Position numbers and translations under genes: made by a program. Below are positions 1 to 8,121 of a stretch of DNA of 64,000 bases, piece by piece. The stretch lies in contig NZ_CP092471.1 in NCBI RefSeq assembly GCF_026168555.1, positions 2,490,501-2,554,500 on the forward strand, in the 5' to 3' direction. The stretch is from Qipengyuania spongiae. Lineage in GTDB: Bacteria; Pseudomonadota; Alphaproteobacteria; Sphingomonadales; Sphingomonadaceae. Below the pieces are notes generated by a model that saw nothing but the letters and a program-made list of their open reading frames with translations, was not told where the DNA came from and did not search any database. Every line of letters starts with the position of its first letter. Position 1 is the first letter of the stretch.

Positions 1-561
1 GCGGGCGGCAATTCCACGATCGCGCCGGTCGACCTGATGGAAACCGACGGCATTGTCCGGCTGGCGACCGCCGTGGCGAGCCGGTGGGACGCGCTCGACA
101 TCCTCGTGATCGCAGCGGCCTATCTTCCGACGCTGACGCCGGTCTCGCAGATCGACGGCAAGCAGTTCGCGCAGGCGATCACGGTCAACTTGCTGGCGAC
201 GCAGGGGCTGCTCGCGGCCTTCGATCCGCTGCTCAAGCGTTCGCCGGACGGAGCCCGCGTGATCGGGCTTACCAGCAGCGTGGGCGAGACGCCGCGTGCC
301 TACTGGTCGGCCTATGCCTCGACCAAGGCGGCGTTCGACAATCTGCTCGAAAGCTACGGGCAGGAGGTCGAGAAAGTGTCGAAGACGAGAGTCGCGATCG
401 TCGATCCCGGCGCGACGCGCACCGCCATGCGGGCCAAGGCCTATCCCGGCGAGGATCCCAAGACGGTCAAGCCGCCCGAGGCCGTGGCGGAGCGCATCGT
501 CGCGCTGGCCACGGAAGGCTTCGCCACCAGCCATCGCGAGCGCGTGGAAGCGGACGGTTAA
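1..561 (+). CDS. Short-chain dehydrogenase/reductase, C-terminal part (5' end outside window)
   Basis: The reading frame is open from base 1, so the N-terminal Rossmann glycine motif lies outside the window. The remaining 186 residues have the classical SDR core: the strand DILVIAAA, an active-site serine in TSSVG, and a YxxxK catalytic pair in YASTK (Tyr codon at 313, Lys codon at 325). The PGATRT segment after the active site is typical of the family. It is probably a cytoplasmic NAD(P)-dependent oxidoreductase. The motif resembles YciK-type SDRs, but the substrate cannot be read from this fragment. Confidence 0.85.
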   Translation, partial: AGGNSTIAPVDLMETDGIVRLATAVASRWDALDILVIAAAYLPTLTPVSQIDGKQFAQAITVNLLATQGLLAAFDPLLKRSPDGARVIGLTSSVGETPRAYWSAYASTKAAFDNLLESYGQEVEKVSKTRVAIVDPGATRTAMRAKAYPGEDPKTVKPPEAVAERIVALATEGFATSHRERVEADG

Positions 562-666
562 CCAGATGCGGTGGCGGTTCGGTAACCCCGATCCGGCATG
601 AACCTGCTGTCTGGCGCTCGAATTCCCGGGCGCCGGTGTCGACAGCGTTCAGCAGGATCAGCCGCC

Positions 667-1017
667 ATGCAATTCATCACGCAGGATCGCTACAGCATCG
701 CCGCGCAGGAAGATCGCTGCTCGCCGCGCACACGTCTGACCATTCCGGGCCAGCTGCGCGCGTCGGGCGGACGCGCCTTTCAGACCAGGGTCCACGACCT
801 TTCGATCAGCGGCTTTTCGGCCGCTGCCATCAACCGGATGCACGAGGGCCAGATCTGCTGGCTCACCCTGCCCGGCCTCGAATCGCTCCAGAGCCAGGTG
901 GTGTGGTGGGAGAACTGCCAGGTCGGTTGCGCCTTCACCGAATTGCTGAGTCCGATCGTGCACGACAATATCCTCGCCCGCTATTCCGGCGAAAACGTCT
1001 ACCGCACGGTCCGCTGA
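667..1017 (+). CDS. PilZ domain protein (candidate c-di-GMP receptor)
   Basis: A 116-residue protein made of a single PilZ domain. An arginine pair in SPRTRL and the downstream DLSISGFS match the family's RxxxR and (D/N)xSxxG c-di-GMP contacts. I chose the ATG at 667 because an AGGA ribosome site lies just upstream and the PilZ fold begins soon after it; the frame is open back to 598 but that stretch has no domain character. Stand-alone PilZ proteins usually tune motility, polysaccharide export or enzyme activity. The window also encodes an EAL protein that could set local c-di-GMP levels, though a link between the two is only inference. Confidence 0.85.
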   Translation: MQFITQDRYSIAAQEDRCSPRTRLTIPGQLRASGGRAFQTRVHDLSISGFSAAAINRMHEGQICWLTLPGLESLQSQVVWWENCQVGCAFTELLSPIVHDNILARYSGENVYRTVR

Positions 1018-1021
1018 AACA

Positions 1022-2206
1022 TCAGCTTTCCGCCGCGAGCAGGGCGGCGGCTTCCAGCATCCGGTTGCGATGATCGCGGCTCGTCGCGGTCGGCCAGTTG
1101 CCGACCAGCGCGATCACCATGCGCTGCTGCGGAAGAATCGTAATCGATTGACCGAAAATGCCCTGCGCGCCGAAATTGCCGCCGGGATAGGTCCACCACT
1201 GATAGCCGTAGCCGAAGCCCGGCGCGCCGACATCGTAACGCGGCGCGGTCGCCTCGGCGAACCAGTCCGGGCTCACCACGCCCTTGCCGCCTTCGAGCAC
1301 GAACTGGCCGAAGCGCGCGTAATCCGACAGCCGGATCGACAGGCAGCACCCGCCGATATTGCCGCCGCGCGGATCGGTCATCCAGAACAGATCCCCGGCA
1401 AAGCCCGCCGGATCGACGATCTTGTCCTTGGCATAGGCGGCGAGCGGCATGCCCACAGCCTCTTCCACCAGCAGGCCGAGGAGGTTGGTCTCCCCGGTCT
1501 TGTAGACCCATTTGCTGCCCGCCGGCGCCTCGCGGGGGAGCGAACGCATCTGCGCGACGATCGCTTCCTTGCCGTAGCGCTCCTGAAACTCGGTCATCCG
1601 GGCGACGTCGCTGGCGGGATCGGTGTAATCCTCGTTCCAGGCAACGCCCGAACTCATCGTGGCGAGCTGGCGAATGGTCACATCGTCATAGGCCGAACCG
1701 CGCAGGCCGGGAATGTAGCGGGTCACCTTCTCGTCGAGACTGGTGATGAAACCATCCTCCAGCGCCGCGCCGAGCAGGGTGGAGGTGAAGCTCTTGGCGA
1801 CCGAGAAGCTGGTCCAGCGGCCCTCAGGTCCGAAGCCGAGCCCGTAATTCTCGTAACGGATCCGACCGTCCTGCAGCACCATCAGCCCCGCTGCGCCGGT
1901 TTCTGCGACCAGCGTGTCGAGCCGCGTCTTGAGAGGGGCCGAGAAGGCCGTGCCACGCGGCAGCGTTCGCGGGGTCGGCGCGGCCTCGACATCGAGCCCG
2001 GCGAACCAGTCCTCCATGTCGCGGAAGCGCGCCGAGCGCTGCGCCTCGTTCCAGAACAGGACCTGCAATTCCTCCGGCGAGCGCGGAGTCGCGGGCTGGG
2101 TCGCCGCGACGCCTTCGCGCTCCAGCGTCATCAGCGCGTCCCCGGTCCCCGCCGTCATGCAGCCGGTCAGAGCCAGTGCTCCGAAAACACTCAGAACCTT
2201 GCGCAT
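1022..2206 (-). CDS. Serine hydrolase of the class C beta-lactamase/esterase family, lipoprotein
   Basis: The 394-residue product begins with a lipoprotein signal (MRKVLSVFGALALTGC, Cys16 as acylation site), so it should be membrane-anchored in the periplasm. The catalytic SxxK is SVAK at residues 135-138, and a VYKTGETN segment sits where the family has its YxN box. The fold matches the beta-lactamase-related hydrolases (COG1680), which include esterases and D-aminopeptidases as well as true beta-lactamases. The start at 2206 overlaps the stop of the upstream cyclopropane synthase gene by one base (TGATG), indicating translational coupling. The frame is open upstream to 2299, but that stretch lies inside the neighbour and lacks domain character. 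Antibiotic resistance cannot be claimed. Confidence 0.85.
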   Translation of the reverse strand: MRKVLSVFGALALTGCMTAGTGDALMTLEREGVAATQPATPRSPEELQVLFWNEAQRSARFRDMEDWFAGLDVEAAPTPRTLPRGTAFSAPLKTRLDTLVAETGAAGLMVLQDGRIRYENYGLGFGPEGRWTSFSVAKSFTSTLLGAALEDGFITSLDEKVTRYIPGLRGSAYDDVTIRQLATMSSGVAWNEDYTDPASDVARMTEFQERYGKEAIVAQMRSLPREAPAGSKWVYKTGETNLLGLLVEEAVGMPLAAYAKDKIVDPAGFAGDLFWMTDPRGGNIGGCCLSIRLSDYARFGQFVLEGGKGVVSPDWFAEATAPRYDVGAPGFGYGYQWWTYPGGNFGAQGIFGQSITILPQQRMVIALVGNWPTATSRDHRNRMLEAAALLAAES

Positions 2207-3450
2207 CAATTCTCTCCCCCATTGACCAGCGTGACCTGGTGTACGTCGATCCCGCCACCGCGAAAACCGCCTTCGCAATACATCAGGTAATAGCGCCAAA
2301 GATCGATGAAAGGCTCGTCGAAACCGGCGGGCAACCGCCCCCCCCGCACCGCATCATCGAAATTCTCGCGCCAGAGTTTCAGCGTGTCGGCATAATCGAG
2401 ACCGAAATCGGTCTGATCGCGCCAAGCAAGGCCTCGCGCCTCGGCCAGCGCGCGAAACTCGCTGCTGCGGATTAGCAGGCCGCCGGGAAAGACGCAGGCC
2501 TGGATGAAATCCGCGCTGGCGGCATAGGCATCGAACAGATCGTCGCGCATCGAGATGTACTGGATCGCGGCGCGCCCGCCCGGCTTCAGATTGCGCGCGA
2601 TGCAGTCCATGAAATCGGGCCAGAACTCGCGGCCCAGTGCCTCGACCATCTCGACGCTGACGATGGCATCGAACTGGCCCGCGACGCGGCGATAGTCCTG
2701 CTTGCGATAGTCCGGCCCGGCATTGTGCGCGCGGGCGTAAGCAAGCTGTTCTTCCGAGAGGCTGATCGCCGTGACGTCTGCTCCCGAACGAGCGATATCG
2801 GCGGCGAGCCCTCCCCAGCCACAGCCGATCTCGAGCACGCGGGCCGCCTTGCCGATCCGCCCCTCCAGCGCAGTCCATTTGCGACGCTGAGCCTGTTCCA
2901 GCCCGTCCTCCGCCATGCCGAGAGCGGAAGAATAGCTCATCGTCGGGTCGAGCCAGGCCGCGTAGAAATCGTTGCCGAGATCGTAATGCGCCGCGATGTT
3001 CTTGCGCGCGCCGGCATGGGTGTTGCGGTTGACCAGATGGGCCAGTTTCAGCGCATGGCGGAACGGTCCCTTGGCACGTGCGGTGTCGCCCAGCCGCTCG
3101 GCATGCTGCATGAACAGGGCGAAGAGGGGCACGGGATCGGGGCTCCACCACTCGCCGCTCGCCCAGGCCTGATACCAGCCGACCGAGCCATTGCTGGCGA
3201 GCCGGACCAGCGCGTTCCAGCTTCTGAGCTCGACCGTGCATTCCAAGCCCGGCGCGCGTCCGCCCAGCGTGCGGCGCGTTCCGTCCGGCAGCACCGCATG
3301 AAGCGCGCCGCTCACCAGCGCCGCGTCGATCCGGTCGATGATCTTCCCGAAACCGGGTGCGATCAGCCGCGCGAGCAGACCTGGCTTGCGGGCAAAGCGC
3401 CGCCCGCCATCGAGCAATTGGTCGCCCCTGCCTGTCGTCGCCGCATTCAT
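2206..3450 (-). CDS. cfa: Cyclopropane-fatty-acyl-phospholipid synthase family methyltransferase
   Basis: The 414-residue protein has the SAM-binding motif VLEIGCGWGG at residues 205-214, preceded by the CFA signature AAHYDLGNDFY and LDPTMSYSSA and followed by SVEMVEALG. These are characteristic of CFA and mycolic acid cyclopropane synthases, which methylenate cis double bonds of membrane phospholipid acyl chains. The N-terminal 130 residues match the lipid-binding accessory domain. The stop overlaps the start of the serine hydrolase lipoprotein, so the two form an operon. Some relatives in this family carry out other lipid methylations, so the exact product is less certain than the family. 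Confidence 0.9.
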   Translation of the reverse strand: MNAATTGRGDQLLDGGRRFARKPGLLARLIAPGFGKIIDRIDAALVSGALHAVLPDGTRRTLGGRAPGLECTVELRSWNALVRLASNGSVGWYQAWASGEWWSPDPVPLFALFMQHAERLGDTARAKGPFRHALKLAHLVNRNTHAGARKNIAAHYDLGNDFYAAWLDPTMSYSSALGMAEDGLEQAQRRKWTALEGRIGKAARVLEIGCGWGGLAADIARSGADVTAISLSEEQLAYARAHNAGPDYRKQDYRRVAGQFDAIVSVEMVEALGREFWPDFMDCIARNLKPGGRAAIQYISMRDDLFDAYAASADFIQACVFPGGLLIRSSEFRALAEARGLAWRDQTDFGLDYADTLKLWRENFDDAVRGGRLPAGFDEPFIDLWRYYLMYCEGGFRGGGIDVHQVTLVNGGEN

Positions 3451-3488
3451 CAGTCGCGCCCTATGCCCGAGCGCGCCCGATAGGCAAG

Positions 3489-4898
3489 TCAGCCGTCCTT
3501 GCTATCCCGATATGCCGACAGCGCGCGCTCGCGCGCTTCCTTGTGACCGATGATCTTGGCCGGATACTCGCCGCGCATCTCGTCTGGCGGATCGTGAATG
3601 CAATCGTCGCTGCAATCGGCGAGTTCGGGGACGTATTCGCGGATATATCCGGCGGCCTCGAACTTTTCGGACTGGGTCAGCGGGGCCATGATTCGGCTGA
3701 ACATGTTGCTGTCCACCCCGGTTCCGCTGATCCATTGCCAGTTGACCGCGTTGTTGCCGTAATCGGCATCGACGAGGCAGTCCCAGTACCACTGCTCCCC
3801 GTGGCGCCAGTCGATCAGTAGATGCTTCACGAGGAAGCTGGCGCAGATCATTCGGACGCGGTTGTGAATCCAGCCCGTCCGCCACAGCTGACGCATCCCG
3901 GCATCGACGATGGGGTAGCCGGTCATCCCCTTCTGCCAGCATTTGAGGTCTTCGGCGATCAGATGCCCGGCCTTCGGATTTCGCCAGAGCGTGCGCTCGT
4001 CGTAGTCGCGATAGCTGTCGCGCCCGTAATTGGGAAACTGGCAGATCACGTTCTGGGCGTAATCGCGCCAAATGACTTCCTTGAGAAAGGTCTGCCAACC
4101 GTCGCTGCGCTTGTCCTTGAGGCGGTGGTAGACCTGGATCGGAGTGATTTCGCCCCAGTGAAGATGCGGGGAGAGCCGGCTGGTCGTGTCCTGTGAGGGG
4201 AGGTTGCGGCCGTCGTCGTAATCGCCGACCCCGTCCGCCCACCAGTCGAGCCGGTCATGCGCCGCCGCTTCGCCGATCTCCCAGAAATCGCGGATGCCGC
4301 CCGCCCAATCGGGATCGGTCGGCAACAGCTTCCAGTCCGCCAGATCGTCGCTATCCGGCCAGTTGTCGGGGGAATGAAGCGTTTCGGGGTCGGGCAGTTC
4401 GTCGCGCGGGGGCAGCAATTCGAGCATGGCGCGCGAAAACGGAGTATAGATCTTGTAAGGATCGCCAGACCCGGTGGTGGCGGTGCCGGGCGGCATCAGG
4501 TAATTGCCGTCATGCAGTTCGAGAGTGCAGGCGTCGCCGCCGTGATCGGACAGGGCATCCTTCAGCTCGTCCTCGGCCTCCTTCCACCACGGTTCGTAAT
4601 GGCGGTTGGCGTGGATCGCGGTGGCGCCCGTCTGATCGGCGATGGCGGCAAGAATCTGCGGCGCGTCGCCCTTGCGCAGCACGATCCGCGAGCGCCTGCC
4701 GCCGAAACTTTTCCCCAGCGAGTCCAGCGAATGATGCAACCACACGCGGCTCGCCCCGCCATAGGCGTGATCACCCGCCCTTTCGTCATCGAGCACGAAA
4801 ACCGGGATGACGGGCCCCGACTGCGCGGCGTGATAGAGGGCGGGCTGGTCGGCGAGGCGCAGGTCGCGCCGCAGCCAGACGATCTGGGGTGAATTCAT
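3489..4898 (-). CDS. phrB: Deoxyribodipyrimidine photolyase
   Basis: A full-length (469-residue) photolyase/cryptochrome protein. The N-terminus (IVWLRRDLRLADQPAL) is the antenna-chromophore Rossmann domain. The C-terminal FAD domain shows WRDYAQNV, GMRQLWRTGWIHNR and DYGNNAVNWQW, all conserved in class I CPD photolyases. It repairs UV-induced cyclobutane pyrimidine dimers using blue light. It begins 41 bases from the most likely start of the divergent PAP2 gene, so both promoters must share a very short region. No LexA-like site was recognised there. Confidence 0.95.
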   Translation of the reverse strand: MNSPQIVWLRRDLRLADQPALYHAAQSGPVIPVFVLDDERAGDHAYGGASRVWLHHSLDSLGKSFGGRRSRIVLRKGDAPQILAAIADQTGATAIHANRHYEPWWKEAEDELKDALSDHGGDACTLELHDGNYLMPPGTATTGSGDPYKIYTPFSRAMLELLPPRDELPDPETLHSPDNWPDSDDLADWKLLPTDPDWAGGIRDFWEIGEAAAHDRLDWWADGVGDYDDGRNLPSQDTTSRLSPHLHWGEITPIQVYHRLKDKRSDGWQTFLKEVIWRDYAQNVICQFPNYGRDSYRDYDERTLWRNPKAGHLIAEDLKCWQKGMTGYPIVDAGMRQLWRTGWIHNRVRMICASFLVKHLLIDWRHGEQWYWDCLVDADYGNNAVNWQWISGTGVDSNMFSRIMAPLTQSEKFEAAGYIREYVPELADCSDDCIHDPPDEMRGEYPAKIIGHKEARERALSAYRDSKDG

Positions 4899-4939
4899 GG
4901 TCGAGGAACCCGGCAGCGGGCGCGCCGGTTCCTGCTCTC

Positions 4940-5656
4940 ATGGAAAGCGACCATCCCGTTCCGGCAGATCATCTATCCTTGCCAGAACGCGGCTTCGCGG
5001 TGGACCGGCGCAAGGCGTTGATCACTGCCGGGTTTCTGTGGGCCGCTTTCGCCGCGATGGTCTTCGCCGTTACTCACGCGCTGACCGCGACCGTCGACTC
5101 TGGCCTGTTGCGGCTGTTCCGCTCGGGACCCGATCTCAGCCTCGCCGGCCCGCGCCTGGTGCTAGAGACGGTACGCGACGTTACTGCACTGGGCGGCGTG
5201 TTCCTGCGCAATCTCTTCGCGCTTGGCGCCGTGGTCGCGCTGCTGTTCTTCAGGCTGCGGCGGGAGGCGCTGATCCTCGGCGCGACCGTGGTGAGCGGAT
5301 GGATCGCCAACAGCGCCCTGAAGCTGCTCGTCGGGCGCGAGCGACCGATGATCGTCCCGCATCTAACCGAGGCGGGCGGCGAGAGCTTCCCCTCCGGCCA
5401 CAGCTTCGGCGCGGCGGTCGTCTATATCGGCATCGCGATCGCCTTCGCCGCGATGAGCCGGCGGCAATCGGTGCGCTATACGATCATCGGCGCGGCGCTT
5501 GTCCTGTCCGCCATGGTCGCCGCGAGCCGGGTCGTGCTCGGCGTGCATTTCCCGAGCGATGTCGTTGCCGGATGGCTGGGCGGCGCGGGCTGGGCCTTCT
5601 TGGCTGCCGCCCTGTTCTATCGCCCGGCCGAAAGCCTCGTGCCGCCGGATCGCTGA
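4940..5656 (+). CDS. PAP2 family phosphatase, integral membrane
   Basis: The protein is 238 residues from the ATG at 4940 and has several hydrophobic helices. All three acid phosphatase motifs are present: KLLVGRERP, PSGHS and SRVVLGVHFPSD (motif 3 with its catalytic His and Asp). Such proteins dephosphorylate lipid phosphates such as phosphatidic acid or undecaprenyl diphosphate at the membrane. The frame is open to an upstream ATG at 4889, which would overlap the divergent photolyase start; I prefer 4940 to avoid this. Substrate unknown. Confidence 0.88.
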   Translation: MESDHPVPADHLSLPERGFAVDRRKALITAGFLWAAFAAMVFAVTHALTATVDSGLLRLFRSGPDLSLAGPRLVLETVRDVTALGGVFLRNLFALGAVVALLFFRLRREALILGATVVSGWIANSALKLLVGRERPMIVPHLTEAGGESFPSGHSFGAAVVYIGIAIAFAAMSRRQSVRYTIIGAALVLSAMVAASRVVLGVHFPSDVVAGWLGGAGWAFLAAALFYRPAESLVPPDR

Positions 5657-5659
5657 CCG

Positions 5660-6568
5660 TTACGGATTGCAGGTACCCGGCGGCAGGATCGCGGCGAAGC
5701 GGTCGCGAGCGCGCGGATCGTAGAACCTAGCATCGCGCAGCCGCAGCACGCCGTCCTCCCCCGGCTCGACGAACGGCGCCTGCGACCAGAACAGGAAGGC
5801 ATCGACCTGCGGATCGGCCGCTCGGGCCGCCACGAGATCGCAGCGGTCGAGCGGGATGCCGGGCAGCACCTCGCCATCGAGCGCGTAGAGGCCGTTGCCG
5901 CCGGTGATCATCTCGCGCCGCCACGACCAGAGCGGCGGCGGGCTGGCGATCACGAGCGCGTTGCCGGTCGGCCCTTCCACCGCCCCGCCCTCCGCAGCAG
6001 CGGTGATGGCGCCATTGAGGCCGATGTAGCCGAGCACCGCCGCCAGCGCGATCCGCGCCGGTCGCCGCCATTCCCCGCCCCGCTTCTCGCGCCGCAGCGA
6101 GAACCAGGTCGCGAGGCCCATCAGCACCCAGAGCCACACATCGATGATGAACAGAACGTCGCCGTGATACCACCGGCTCGAAAAGGGTTCGAGCAAGCGG
6201 ATGCCATAAACGTTCATCCAGTCGAGGGCGGGATGCGTCAGGCAGGCGAGCAGCGACAGAGCGTAGAGCCAGCCGAAACGGACCGGCAACCGCCCTTCGG
6301 GCCGCTTGCCGCGCTTCGCCTGCCAGCGGTCGAACCACCAGAGTCCTCCGGCCAGCAGTAGCGGCAGGAGGAACCAGGCGGGCGGCCCGTGGGTGATCCC
6401 GCGCCGGAAGGCGAGATGCTCGACCCCGTCGAGCCACAGGAAACACGCCGCGTCCACGTCGGGCAGGTTCGCCCCTACGACGAGAGCGGGCATGGCGAGC
6501 CCGGTCTTCCGCTTCAGCCCCGCCTGCCCGATCAGCGCGCCGACGAGGCCATGCGTCAGATTGTCCAT
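5660..6568 (-). CDS. YdjM-family inner membrane metal-dependent hydrolase
   Basis: The 302-residue membrane protein opens with MDNLTHGLVGALIG, then NLPDVDA and RRGITHGP. These His/Asp motifs define the YdjM/COG1988 family of predicted membrane-embedded metal-dependent hydrolases. Hydrophobic segments occur in the first 230 residues, and a soluble C-terminal tail of about 80 residues with two cysteines follows. The biochemical role of the family is poorly defined; E. coli YdjM is LexA-regulated. It converges with the PAP2 gene, whose stop is 3 bases from this one. Confidence 0.82.
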   Translation of the reverse strand: MDNLTHGLVGALIGQAGLKRKTGLAMPALVVGANLPDVDAACFLWLDGVEHLAFRRGITHGPPAWFLLPLLLAGGLWWFDRWQAKRGKRPEGRLPVRFGWLYALSLLACLTHPALDWMNVYGIRLLEPFSSRWYHGDVLFIIDVWLWVLMGLATWFSLRREKRGGEWRRPARIALAAVLGYIGLNGAITAAAEGGAVEGPTGNALVIASPPPLWSWRREMITGGNGLYALDGEVLPGIPLDRCDLVAARAADPQVDAFLFWSQAPFVEPGEDGVLRLRDARFYDPRARDRFAAILPPGTCNP

Positions 6569-6577
6569 GAGTCTCTG

Positions 6578-6649
6578 TTTGTCCTACCGCTTCGCTACAT
6601 GACGACGAGCCAGTCTGTCCTACCGCTTTGCTGCTTGAGGACGAGCCTG
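6578..6649. repeat. Two tandem imperfect 36-bp direct repeats
   Basis: Copy 1 spans 6578-6613 and copy 2 spans 6614-6649. Both carry GTCCTACCGCTT(C/T)GCT followed by GA(C/G)GACGAGCC, with a handful of mismatches. They fill almost all of the 85-base gap between the YdjM-family gene and the end of the M20 peptidase gene. No stem-loop terminator is obvious inside them. Confidence 0.75.
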
Positions 6650-6653
6650 CCTC

Positions 6654-7985
6654 TCAGCCCCCGTCGCGCGGCATGAGGTCGAGCGCCGCGCTCGCCAGTG
6701 CTTCGGCGCCGGTGCGCACAACCGCCTCGGCATCGGGCGCCCAGAAAGGCGAGTGGAGCGAGGGCAGCGGCGTGCCCTCCTGCTCCAGCGCGGTGAGCAT
6801 TTCAGCAGGCGTGCCACTGATCCAGAAGATAAGCGATTTCACATCATCGGGCGCAGCGCGGCGGAACTGGCTGAAATCCTCGCCGCCCATGACCGCGGGC
6901 CATTCCATCACCCGCGCTTCACCGAAGCGGTCGCGGAAGCCGGTCATCACGTTCTGGGTGAAGTCGGGATCGTTGAAGGTCGAGGGGGTGTAAGGGTCCT
7001 CCACCGTCACCACCGGCAGCATCTCCTCGGAAAGCCCGGCGGTGATCGCTTCGCCGCGCGCGACACGGCGGATGCCGTCGAGCAATTGCTTGCGGCTCTC
7101 GTCCGAATAGCTGCGCACGGTCAGCTGAAGCTTCGCCTCGTCGCTGATGATGTTGTGCTTGGCGCCGGCATGGAAGCTGCCGACCGTGATGACGGCGGGA
7201 TCGAGCGGGTTGGAATTGCGGCTGACCACGGTCTGCAACTTCATCACGATGCTGCTGGCGAGAACCACCGGATCGACCGTGGTCTGCGGATAGGCGCCAT
7301 GGCCGCCGATCCCCTTCACCGTGATGTCGACGCTGTCCACATTGGCAAGCGCGTAGCCCGGCGTGAAGCCGATCGTCCCGGCCGGCGCGGGCGCGGCGGC
7401 ATCGTGGAAGGCGACCGCGTAATCGGGTTTGGGAAAGCGGGTGTAGAGCCCGTCCTCCAGCATGGCGAGCGCGCCCAGCCCCAGCTCCTCGGCCGGTTGC
7501 AGGACCATCACCAGCGTACCCTGCCATTCATCCTTTCGCTCGGCAAGAAGCTGCGCCGCGCCGATGAAGCCGGCCATGTGCGTGTCGTGGCCGCAGGCGT
7601 GCATCACGCCCGTCGTCACGCCGCTGGCGGGCGTCGCGGTCACCTTGCTGGCGAAGGGGAGCCCGGTCTGCTCGACGACCGGCAAACCGTCCATGTCCGC
7701 GCGCAGCAGCACCACCGGACCATCGCCGTTCCGCATCACCGAGACGACGCCGGTGCGCCCGACATTCTCGGTCACCTCGAAGCCGAGACCGCGCATTCTC
7801 TTGGACAATTTGGCGGCGGTTTCGGTCTCCTCGAAGCTCAGCTCGGGATGGGCGTGGAGATCGCGGTAGAGTTCCATCAGACCCGGCATGTCCTCGGCCA
7901 GCGAGGTTGCCAGATCTTGGGCCATGACGGGCGCAGCCGTTCCCAACAGCAGGGCGGCGGCGATGGTCTTCGTGATGTTGGACAT
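6654..7985 (-). CDS. M20 family metallo-amidohydrolase (hippurate hydrolase-like), exported
   Basis: The 443-residue protein has a Sec signal peptide (cleavage after about residue 22, VMAQ). The M20D/amidohydrolase metal-binding core follows: HACGHDTHMAG at 129-139, LQPAEELGLGA with the catalytic glutamate pair, and GGEDFSQF near the C-terminus. Members remove acyl groups from amino acids or cleave dipeptides and indole-conjugates using two divalent metals. Unlike the cytoplasmic relatives, this one should act in the periplasm. A GAAGGAG ribosome site lies upstream of the ATG at 7985. Substrate is not deducible. Confidence 0.9.
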   Translation of the reverse strand: MSNITKTIAAALLLGTAAPVMAQDLATSLAEDMPGLMELYRDLHAHPELSFEETETAAKLSKRMRGLGFEVTENVGRTGVVSVMRNGDGPVVLLRADMDGLPVVEQTGLPFASKVTATPASGVTTGVMHACGHDTHMAGFIGAAQLLAERKDEWQGTLVMVLQPAEELGLGALAMLEDGLYTRFPKPDYAVAFHDAAAPAPAGTIGFTPGYALANVDSVDITVKGIGGHGAYPQTTVDPVVLASSIVMKLQTVVSRNSNPLDPAVITVGSFHAGAKHNIISDEAKLQLTVRSYSDESRKQLLDGIRRVARGEAITAGLSEEMLPVVTVEDPYTPSTFNDPDFTQNVMTGFRDRFGEARVMEWPAVMGGEDFSQFRRAAPDDVKSLIFWISGTPAEMLTALEQEGTPLPSLHSPFWAPDAEAVVRTGAEALASAALDLMPRDGG

Positions 7986-8121
7986 GGCGGCGATGGCTCC
8001 TTCGGTATGGACCGGGTGTTACACTGTCCTAGGGAAGGATTTCCCGCTTCCGCGACCGCCCCCGGCTTCTGTCGGGATGTGTGGCACGATCCATGCCCGT
8101 TAGGAAAGAGGCAAATCCCGC

